The notes beneath the pieces were generated by a model. That model had not been told where the DNA came from. It worked only from the letters and a program-made list of their open reading frames with translations, and did no database searches. A stretch of DNA of 25,764 nucleotides from Pseudomonadota bacterium (GTDB taxonomy: Bacteria > Pseudomonadota > Alphaproteobacteria > Rhizobiales > Devosiaceae): NCBI GenBank assembly GCA_023431205.1, contig JAEYXQ010000133.1:1-25764 (forward strand), given 5' to 3'. This document shows, piece by piece, positions 16,595-24,434 of this stretch; position 1 is the stretch's first letter; each line of letters opens with the position of its first letter. A program made the translations under genes and the position numbers.

Positions 16595-17208
16595 GCGGCC
16601 TGCCTAAGATCGATCTCATCCCCGGGTGGGACTGCTACGACTGGCGCAACGCCAGGACGATACTTGAGCACGGGCACCCGGACGAGTGGCGCGATATCAT
16701 GGAGGTGCTTGCCGGGTTCCGCCTGTTGCATAGCGACATTGTCGCTAAAGGCAGGGGCAACAAGTCCGCCATTGCTGCGGCGATTGACTCAAAATTCTAC
16801 GGCCTGGAATGGCTGGAAAAACAATTCGACACCAAGATCGTCGTAGACGAGCAAGAGAGCGAAAGCCCAACACACAAGGTCGATTGCTTCAAAGGCGAAA
16901 TTGGAGTTGAGCTGGAGTGGAACAACAAGGATCCGTTTTACGACCGAGACCTGAACAACTTCCGCCTTCTCTTTGATCTTCGGGTACTAGACGTCGGTGT
17001 GGTCGTGACCAGAAGTACTGGGCTGCAGCAGTGGCTGCATGCGCGACACGCACTCTTTGGCAAGGAAAAGAGCACCTTTGGTGGCTCCACGACTCACTAC
17101 GACAAGTTACAACCGCGTATCGTTGGTGGCGGCGCCGGCGGATGTCCTGTGCTCGTATTTGCTATGACAGAGGCGCTCTATCAGGATGACAGAGCGCCTC
17201 TGATCTGA
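16591..17208 (+). CDS. BglII/BstYI-type type II restriction endonuclease
   Basis: A 205-residue protein, close in length to BstYI (203) and BglII (223). The key segment is KVDCFKGEIGVELEWNNKD...FYDRDLNNFRLLFDLRVLDVGVVVTRS (residues 96-141). D98, E107 and E109 have the same spacing (9 and 2) as the BglII active site Asp84, Glu93, Gln95, with Glu replacing Gln. Conserved EWNNKDPFYDRDL is typical of the family, and no other R-M component is needed. Specificity is expected to be AGATCT, RGATCY or a relative, but cannot be read. The gene overlaps the methyltransferase by ATGA and looks more AT-rich than its neighbours (for example codons AAA, ACA, TTT), consistent with horizontal transfer. Confidence 0.85.
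   Translation: MSGLPKIDLIPGWDCYDWRNARTILEHGHPDEWRDIMEVLAGFRLLHSDIVAKGRGNKSAIAAAIDSKFYGLEWLEKQFDTKIVVDEQESESPTHKVDCFKGEIGVELEWNNKDPFYDRDLNNFRLLFDLRVLDVGVVVTRSTGLQQWLHARHALFGKEKSTFGGSTTHYDKLQPRIVGGGAGGCPVLVFAMTEALYQDDRAPLI
17168..17202. terminator. Hairpin at the abutting 3' ends of the endonuclease gene and ettA
   Basis: CAGAGGCGCTCT (17168-17179) and AGAGCGCCTCTG (17191-17202) form a perfect 12-bp stem with an 11-base loop, inside the last coding codons of the endonuclease gene. The two convergent stop codons abut (17208/17209), so the hairpin is the only structure separating the transcripts. There is no T-tract on either side, so a termination role is an inference. Confidence 0.5.
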
Positions 17209-18864
<1,656 letters not shown>

Positions 18865-18980
18865 CGGGCTGCTGACCTCTCGACGAAGGATGCGGGTATT
18901 GGGCGCCTATGTAGGCGAAGCGCCGAAGCGGGGCAACCGGTGCGGGCCACGAGTCCCGCGGCCTACCCACATACGCGACG

Positions 18981-19080
18981 TCACCCCGGCCTTGAGCCGG
19001 GGCCCATCTCGATATGCCTGAACGGCCGCCAGATAGTTGGGCGGCATCCGAGGATGCGTCCCCGCTTTCGCGGGGATGAC
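18981..19080. repeat. Block of intergenic palindromic (REP/BIME-like) repeats
   Basis: Four hairpins lie side by side: CCCCGGC-CTTGA-GCCGGGG (18984-19002), GCCGCC-N9-GGCGGC (19025-19045), GCATCC-GA-GGATGC (19044-19057) and TCCCCGC-TTTC-GCGGGGA (19059-19076). The first and last are of the kind scattered in many copies through alphaproteobacterial genomes. They fill most of the 310-bp gap between ettA and sodC; the rest (18865-18980) must hold the ettA promoter but shows no clear motif. Family identity rests on memory of similar elements, not a search. Confidence 0.7.
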
Positions 19081-19174
19081 ACCCGGTGCTGATGGACCGT
19101 CGCGCTCGATGGATTGTGCGGAACATCGCCCGCCCCGGGCTCGTTCCGCTCCCCATTGAACCGGAGGACTGCTC

Positions 19175-19696
19175 ATGCGCCACTTGCTACTCATCTCTGC
19201 CGCTGCCTTGCTTGCCGCACCGGCCGCTGCACAGGAAGCTGCCGCCACCTTCATCGACGCCAATGGCACCGAAGCGGGAATGGTGTCGCTGGTCCAGCAG
19301 GGCGACAGCGTCGCCATTTCCGGCGAGGTTGCAGGGATCAGCCCCGGCCCGCACGGCATCCACTTCCATCAGACCGGCGACTGCGACGCCAGCAAGGCCT
19401 TCGAGTCGGCCGGCGGCCATTTCAACCCGACCGACCACCGGCATGGCCTCGAGAACCCCGAAGGGCCGCATCTTGGCGATCTGCCCAATGTGGAAGCCGG
19501 TGAAGACGGCACAGTCGCCATCAACCTGACCAGCGACCGGATTTCGCTCGTCGAGAGCGAGGAAGGCTATGTGTTCGACGACGATGGCACCGCGCTCGTC
19601 ATCCACGCTGGCGAGGACGATCAGGTCACCGACCCGTCCGGCGATTCCGGCGACCGCATCGCCTGCGCCGTGATTGAAGCTACCGCGGCACCCTGA
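19175..19696 (+). CDS. sodC: Periplasmic Cu/Zn superoxide dismutase
   Basis: A 173-residue protein with a signal peptide (MRHLLLISAAALLAAPAAA, cut after about residue 19). All metal ligands are present with canonical spacing: Cu H63, H65 (GIHFH) and H144 (VIHAGEDD); bridging H82 (GGHFNP); Zn H90, H99 and D102. C70 and C164 form the structural disulfide, and R161 in GDRIACAV is the active-site arginine. It converts superoxide to H2O2 and O2 in the periplasm. CCGGAGG is a strong ribosome site. It is a single-gene unit followed by a strong hairpin at 19725-19750. Confidence 0.97.
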   Translation: MRHLLLISAAALLAAPAAAQEAAATFIDANGTEAGMVSLVQQGDSVAISGEVAGISPGPHGIHFHQTGDCDASKAFESAGGHFNPTDHRHGLENPEGPHLGDLPNVEAGEDGTVAINLTSDRISLVESEEGYVFDDDGTALVIHAGEDDQVTDPSGDSGDRIACAVIEATAAP

Positions 19697-19715
19697 CCGG
19701 TTCGGCAGGACCCTG

Positions 19716-19890
19716 AAACACAAAGGGCGCGGAACCGGAGTTCCGCGCCCTCGCCGGAGACTCCACAAAGGAGCGTCAGCCTCTGCGGTAGTCAGCCGAT
19801 CGAGAGGTGCCTGAGGGAGGGGCTCGGCACCAATCCTCCACCACCACGCGACGTGGCGGTTCAGCCCGTAAACGGAGGCCGTGAACAAGA
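19716..19890 (-). ncRNA. Candidate 3'-UTR small RNA with CCCCUCC loop
   Basis: Between the response regulator stop (19923) and the terminator lie about 170 bases with no gene. On the minus strand they fold as GGTGCC-GAG-[CCCCTCC]-CTC-(A)-GGCACC (19830-19805), with the pyrimidine loop exposed; CCACG-CGA-CGTGG (19843-19855) and a small CTCC...GGAG hairpin (around 19769-19784) flank it. The terminator closes the 3' end. Loops with CCUCC-type anti-Shine-Dalgarno sequence are a feature of several alphaproteobacterial sRNA families. No promoter is obvious, so it could be processed from the upstream mRNA. Speculative. Confidence 0.3.
19725..19750. terminator. Bidirectional terminator between sodC and the response regulator gene
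   Basis: GGGCGCGGAAC (19725-19735), CGGA, then GTTCCGCGCCC (19740-19750) form an 11-bp perfect stem with a 4-base loop. On the minus strand it is followed by TTTGTGTTT (19724-19716), an intrinsic-terminator tail serving transcripts from the response regulator side. On the plus strand it lies 28 bp past the sodC stop but lacks a T-tract. Confidence 0.8.
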
Positions 19891-19912
19891 GTTCCGATTT
19901 GTGAACGGGAGT
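19868..19912. repeat. GTGAAC direct repeats downstream of the response regulator
   Basis: GTGAACAAGAGT (19881-19892) and GTGAACGGGAGT (19901-19912) are direct repeats offset by exactly 20 bp, about two helical turns, and GTAAACGGAG at 19868-19877 is a third related copy. Such phasing suits a protein binding site, but position (between convergent genes) is unusual. Could be part of the candidate RNA. Confidence 0.3.
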
Positions 19913-19922
19913 GATGATCCGC

Positions 19923-20834
19923 CTAGAGGTCGAACGGGGCGGCCATCGCCTGCACCGCCTTGATCGCTGCCGAGGCGCGGTTCTCCACCCCGAGCTTGGC
20001 GTAGACCTGCTCGAGATGCTTGTTCACCGTGCGCGGGCTGAGGCCCAGGATCTCGCCGATGTCGCGGTTGGACTTGCCGCGCGCGATCCACACCAGCACT
20101 TCGCTCTCGCGCTGGGTGAGCCCGAACTGCTGCCGCAACGCATCTTCCTGCCCCGCCTCCGGCTGCCCGGCGAGCCGGAACAGGTACTCGTCGCCACCCA
20201 CGGCGCCCAGAAAGCTGAAGTGCAGCCCCGAGCCGCCCGCCGTCACGTCGAAACCCTCCCCCTGCCCCCCGGCATGCCACAGGGCAAAGCTGCGGCTCAT
20301 CTCCGCTTCCACGCCGTCGCCGAACCCCGACCGCTCCAGTAGCCGGTTGGCCTGCGGCGTCGACCACAGCACCGCCCCATCGGCCCCGAACGCCACCAGG
20401 TGCCGCCCGGCCGCGTCAAGCGCGATCCGCGCGCTCTGCGCCCGCCGCGCATTGGCCAGGTGCACGCGGATGCGCGCCCTGAGCTCGTCGACATTGATCG
20501 GCTTGGACAGATAGTCGACCCCGCCGCTTTCGAGCGCATGGACGATGTGCTCGGTCTCGGTAAGCCCGGTCATGAAGATCACCGGCACATGCGTCAATTG
20601 CGGCATGGCCTTGAGCCGCCGGCAGGTCTCGAAGCCGTCGAGCCCCGGCATCACCGCATCCATCAGCACCACGTCGGGCGCCATCCGCTGGGTGATGCCG
20701 AGCGCCGCCTCGCCGCTGCGCGCCACCAGCACCGTCACCCCCGCCTGCTCCAGCGCGCTGGTCAGGAACCCCAGCGCCTCCGGCGAGTCATCGACGAGGA
20801 GGACGATGTCCTGGTCCTGTTCAATCCGGCTCAT
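19923..20834 (-). CDS. LuxR/NarL-type response regulator, partner of the permease-kinase
   Basis: A 303-residue regulator in three parts. The receiver (about 8-125) has D15-D16, phosphoacceptor D59 in VVLMDAVMPGLDG, T89 and K111. A middle segment (about 135-230: RIALDAAGRHLVAFGADGAVLWSTPQANRLLE) looks like a degenerate PAS fold, unusual for NarL-type regulators. The C-terminal GerE HTH (237-293) reads LTQRESEVLVWIARGKSNRDIGEILGLSPRTVNKHLEQVYAKLGVENRASA. The ATG at 20834 overlaps the kinase gene's last codons by 14 bp, so the two are coupled and probably cognate. Its target is likely the divergent urt promoter, and possibly its own. A strong terminator follows at 19750-19725. Confidence 0.9.
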   Translation of the reverse strand: MSRIEQDQDIVLLVDDSPEALGFLTSALEQAGVTVLVARSGEAALGITQRMAPDVVLMDAVMPGLDGFETCRRLKAMPQLTHVPVIFMTGLTETEHIVHALESGGVDYLSKPINVDELRARIRVHLANARRAQSARIALDAAGRHLVAFGADGAVLWSTPQANRLLERSGFGDGVEAEMSRSFALWHAGGQGEGFDVTAGGSGLHFSFLGAVGGDEYLFRLAGQPEAGQEDALRQQFGLTQRESEVLVWIARGKSNRDIGEILGLSPRTVNKHLEQVYAKLGVENRASAAIKAVQAMAAPFDL

Positions 20835-23800
20835 GACCAACCCGATGCTGACCCACCCGCTCCAGCACCTCGGCATAGCCGTCGAAATCGAAGGCGTCGA
20901 GGTGCCGCCGCAGCGCCTCGACCAGCGGCAGGTTGTCCGGGTCGCCAGCCAGTTCCGTCAGCTTGGCGTCGATGCCCCGGACATGCCCGATCTGCCCGAG
21001 GCTGGCGAGATCGCGGAGGTGCTCCGGCCCCGGCGAGCGCATGCGACCGACGGGAGGGCGTGTCGACACCCCCTCGGCGTAGTCCCACTCGATCCCCACA
21101 AGCGTGCCGAGCTTGTCGAGCACCTGCTTGAGATCGAAGGGCTTGGCCAGTGTGTCGGTGTGCCCCGCATCGCTGCTTTGCCCCGCCCCGTCGCCGATAT
21201 TGGCCGACAGCATCACGATCGGCTGCGCCATGCCCCGCGCGCGCAGCGCTGCCACCAGCTCCCACCCACTCATCCCCGGCATGCGGATGTCAACAAAGAA
21301 GATGTCCGGCGCCACCAGCTCCACCATCTCGAGGCAGTTCGGCCCGTCCACCGCCGTCATCACCGTGAAGCCCAGAGGCGACAGCAGCTCGCGCATCAGG
21401 TCGCGATGCTCGGCATTGTCGTCGACCACCATCACCGTGCGGCGCGCACCGCGATAGCCGGTGATCCGCCGCAGGTCGGCCGTGTCGGCGCGCGGCCGCT
21501 CGACCTTGGCGAGCATCAGCCGGGCGGTGAAGCGCGTCCCCTGCCCCACGGCGCTGCTCACGGTGATCTCGCCACCGAGCGTTTCGGTCAGCAGCTTGGT
21601 GATGGTGAGGCCCAGCCCCAGTCCCGGCGTGAACCGGTTCTTCTCCGCCTCGCCGCGCACGAAGGGTTCGAAGATGTGCGGCAGGTCTTCCGCTGAAATG
21701 CCGCTGCCGCTGTCCTCCACCGTGAAAGTCGCGACCTGCATGCGGTAGCCCACATCGAAGCGCACATGACCGCTGGCGGTGAACTTGATGGCGTTGGAGA
21801 GGAGGTTCACCAGGATCTGCCGCAGGCGCTTTTCGTCGGTCCGCACGAAGCGCGGCAGCGCCTCCGCCCGGGAATGACGGAACTCCAGCCCCTTGGCCGC
21901 CGCCTGCAGGCGGAACATGTCGACGATCTGGTCGAGGAAATCCTGGATGTTGATTTCGTTGGAATAGACGTGGAGCCGCCCCGCCTCGATCTTGGAGATG
22001 TCGAGCAGCCCGTCGATCAGGCCCGACAGGTGCTCGGCGCTGCGGCGGATCACCTGCACCGAGCCGCGCCGGTTCTCCGGCAGGCTGGCATCGCGCTCGA
22101 GGATTTGGGCGTAGCCCATCACCGCATTGAGCGGCGTCCGCAACTCGTGGCTCAGCCCCACCACATAGCGGGACTTGGCGTGGTTGGCCGCCTCGGCCTT
22201 CTCCTTGGCGCGCTGCAGTTCCGCGTCGGTCTTCCCATGCGCTTCGATCTCCTTGAGCAGCAGCGTGTTCTGCCGGGAGCTCTCCTCTTCGGCCACCTTG
22301 CGGCTGTCATTGGCCAGCACCAGGAACCAGGTGATGATCCCCGCCGTCACTGCGAACACGAAGAACACCGCGGCTAGCGTACCGCCCACCACCTCCGCCG
22401 TATCCGGCGCCGAGCCGATGGCGAAGCTGTAGATAAGCGCCAGCGTGGCGCCGAGAAACGCCACCGCCACCGCCATGCCGATGCCGTAGCGCCCGAGGCG
22501 CGTCTGCAGCTTTGCCACCGCCCAGTCCGGCAACAGCGTTGCCGCCACCGCATGGGTCTGCGCCCGGAAATGCGCCTTGGGCTTGCACATGTCGTGGCAG
22601 CGCGCATCGAGCGAGCAGCACAATGAACAGATCGGCGCCGCATAGGCGGGGCACCAGGCCATGTCCTCCGGCTCGAACGGATGCTCGCAGATCGAGCAGG
22701 TCACCGTCGGCAGCGACTGCCAGGCCCGGCGCGGTTTGCGCGCCAGGTAGTACCGGCCCCTGGTGGCCCAGGCGATCGACGGCGAAGCAATGAAGCACAC
22801 CACCAGCGCGATATAGGGCGACAGCGCCGCCGCCGTCTCCCCGAAGACGCCGAAATGCGCCACCAGGGCAATCGTGGTCGCCAGCACCATCGAGCCGACG
22901 CCCACGGGGTTGATGTCATAGAGGTGGGCGCGCTTGAACTCGATGCCGGGCGGCGCCAGCCCCAGCGGCTTGTTGACGAACAGGTCGGCCGAAATGGAAC
23001 ACAGCCAGCTCATGGCGATGATCGAAAAGATCCCGAGCGTTTCCTCCAGCAGCCGGTAGATGCCGAGCTCCATGAGCAGGAGCGCGATGGCGACGTTGAA
23101 CAACAGCCACACCACCCGCCCCGGATGGCTGTGCGTCAGCCGCGAGAAGAAGTTCGACCACGCCAGCGACCCGGCATAGGCATTCATGACGTTGATCTTG
23201 AGCTGGCTGACGACCACGAACACCGCCATCAGCATCAGTGCCACCAGCTCGTTGGGGATCATGTAGCCGAAGGCAACGGTATACATGTAGCCCGGCTCGG
23301 ACGCGTGTTCCGGCGACACGCCCGCCGACAGCGCCAGGAAAGCCAGGAATGACCCCGCCAGAAGCTTGGGCCCGCCGACCACTACCCAGCCTGCGCCGGC
23401 AAGGAAAATCCCCAGCCGGTGCCGCCATTTGCTGGCGCCGGTCGCCGGCAGGAAGCGCAGGAAGTCGACCTGCTCCCCGATCTGGGTCATCAGGGCCAGG
23501 ATCACCGCCGACGCCGCCCCGAACGCGGCGAGGTCGAACGGCGCGATCGTCCCGGCCGCACCTTCCGGCGCGCCGATCCCGCCGAAGGCCCGCCACAGGT
23601 CGAACTTCTCCCAATCCATGAAGGCGATGAAGATGAACGGCAGCACGTTGAGTACGATCCACACCGGCTGCGTCAGCAGCTGGAAGCGGCTGATCATGCG
23701 GATGCCGTGCGTCACCAGCGGGATCACCACCAGCGCCGAAATGATGTGCCCGATCCACAGCGGTATGCCGAGCGCCAGCTGCAGCGCACTCGACATGATC

Positions 23801-24201
23801 GAAGCTTCGATGGCGAACAGGATGAAGGTGAAGCTCGCATAGATCAGCGAGGTGATGGTCGAGCCGATATAGCCAAAGCTCGCGCCGCGGGTGAGCAGGT
23901 CGACGTCCACGCCGTGCCTTGTGGCGTAGCGGGCAATCGGCAGCCCGACCAGCAGGATGGCGACCGACGCCACCACGATGGCGATCATCGCATTGGTGGT
24001 GCCGTAGCTCAGGGTGATGGCGCCGCCAATCGCCTCGAGCGCGAGGAAGGAAATGGCGCCGATGGCGGTCTGCGAAATGCGGTCGTTGGAGAAGCGCCGG
24101 GCCGACTTGGCGGTGAATCGCAGCGCGTAGTCTTCCAGCGTCTCGTTGGCGACCCAGCGGTTGTATTCGCGCCTGATGGGGATGATCCGTTGCCGCGCCA
24201 T
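20821..24201 (-). CDS. NCS1-permease / hybrid histidine kinase / receiver fusion
   Basis: A 1126-residue sensor. Residues about 1-485 form a multi-helix module resembling purine-cytosine/allantoin permeases (NCS1): VANETLEDYALRF, RGASFGYIGS (105-114), about twelve hydrophobic helices. Next is a cysteine-rich segment (502-539: C502, C505, C517, C525, C528, C529, C535, C539), two more helices (about 572-592 and 605-630) and a coiled coil (635-675). The kinase follows: H685 in GLSHELRTP, N803 in NLLSNAIKF, D830 in VEDSGSGI, GLGLGLTI (861-868). A receiver (about 921-1035) has D971 (FFVDIRMPGMSG), S999 and K1020. Likely ligand is urea or a related nitrogen compound, because urtA is divergent. Whether the permease part transports or only senses is unknown. 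It ends by overlapping the regulator gene. Confidence 0.92.
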   Translation of the reverse strand: MARQRIIPIRREYNRWVANETLEDYALRFTAKSARRFSNDRISQTAIGAISFLALEAIGGAITLSYGTTNAMIAIVVASVAILLVGLPIARYATRHGVDVDLLTRGASFGYIGSTITSLIYASFTFILFAIEASIMSSALQLALGIPLWIGHIISALVVIPLVTHGIRMISRFQLLTQPVWIVLNVLPFIFIAFMDWEKFDLWRAFGGIGAPEGAAGTIAPFDLAAFGAASAVILALMTQIGEQVDFLRFLPATGASKWRHRLGIFLAGAGWVVVGGPKLLAGSFLAFLALSAGVSPEHASEPGYMYTVAFGYMIPNELVALMLMAVFVVVSQLKINVMNAYAGSLAWSNFFSRLTHSHPGRVVWLLFNVAIALLLMELGIYRLLEETLGIFSIIAMSWLCSISADLFVNKPLGLAPPGIEFKRAHLYDINPVGVGSMVLATTIALVAHFGVFGETAAALSPYIALVVCFIASPSIAWATRGRYYLARKPRRAWQSLPTVTCSICEHPFEPEDMAWCPAYAAPICSLCCSLDARCHDMCKPKAHFRAQTHAVAATLLPDWAVAKLQTRLGRYGIGMAVAVAFLGATLALIYSFAIGSAPDTAEVVGGTLAAVFFVFAVTAGIITWFLVLANDSRKVAEEESSRQNTLLLKEIEAHGKTDAELQRAKEKAEAANHAKSRYVVGLSHELRTPLNAVMGYAQILERDASLPENRRGSVQVIRRSAEHLSGLIDGLLDISKIEAGRLHVYSNEINIQDFLDQIVDMFRLQAAAKGLEFRHSRAEALPRFVRTDEKRLRQILVNLLSNAIKFTASGHVRFDVGYRMQVATFTVEDSGSGISAEDLPHIFEPFVRGEAEKNRFTPGLGLGLTITKLLTETLGGEITVSSAVGQGTRFTARLMLAKVERPRADTADLRRITGYRGARRTVMVVDDNAEHRDLMRELLSPLGFTVMTAVDGPNCLEMVELVAPDIFFVDIRMPGMSGWELVAALRARGMAQPIVMLSANIGDGAGQSSDAGHTDTLAKPFDLKQVLDKLGTLVGIEWDYAEGVSTRPPVGRMRSPGPEHLRDLASLGQIGHVRGIDAKLTELAGDPDNLPLVEALRRHLDAFDFDGYAEVLERVGQHRVGHEPD

Positions 24202-24434
24202 CGTCTAGTTCTTGTTCATCCTGCGGCCGTGCACAAAAAATCGCCAAGCCCGTTCTAGCATGCCGGACGCAGGATTCACGCGGTTTTTGCAGCCATTTGC
24301 GTTCCCGTCTGCGGCTGCAGGCTCGGCTGTTACGTCAATCGACGTATAGGGGCACCCGGAGAAATCGTCCCACAGTCGCCTATGGACGCCTCCCTGGTGT
24401 CTTGGGGCTCAAACAGTCTTTTAGGGACGAACTC
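24202..24434. promoter_or_regulatory. Divergent promoter region of the sensor operon and urtA
   Basis: A 233-bp gap controls both directions. It is noticeably less GC-rich in places (GCACAAAAAATCG, CGGTTTTTGCAGCC, CATTTGCG). The main structural signal is the dyad at 24331-24346 described separately, with TATAGG (24345-24350) as a possible -10 element overlapping its right arm and no good -35. AGGGACG before the ATG at 24435 is the urtA ribosome site. The kinase ATG has only a weak one. Confidence 0.6.
24331..24346. promoter_or_regulatory. 7-2-7 inverted repeat, candidate response-regulator site
   Basis: TACGTCA-AT-CGACGTA is two heptamers in inverted orientation separated by 2 bp, differing only at the innermost base. 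NarL-family regulators classically bind TAC-beginning heptamers in a 7-2-7 inverted array, and the divergent regulator has a NarL-type HTH. It lies about 90 bp before the urtA ATG and 130 bp before the kinase ATG. Binding is inferred. Confidence 0.5.

Noticed and set aside
19187..19888. Minus-strand frame of 233 codons antisense to sodC and reading through the terminator
   Set aside because: It crosses a strong bidirectional hairpin and is antisense to a gene with all SodC ligands.
22916..24247. Open frame of 443 codons on the minus strand in another frame of the permease-kinase
   Set aside because: Arg/Gly/Ala/His-rich translation typical of a frame-shifted GC-rich gene; the real frame gives continuous helices.
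24230..24249. Sigma-54-like GG...GC on the minus strand upstream of the kinase gene
   Set aside because: GG and GC are separated by 11 bases instead of 10 and the TTGC box is missing.
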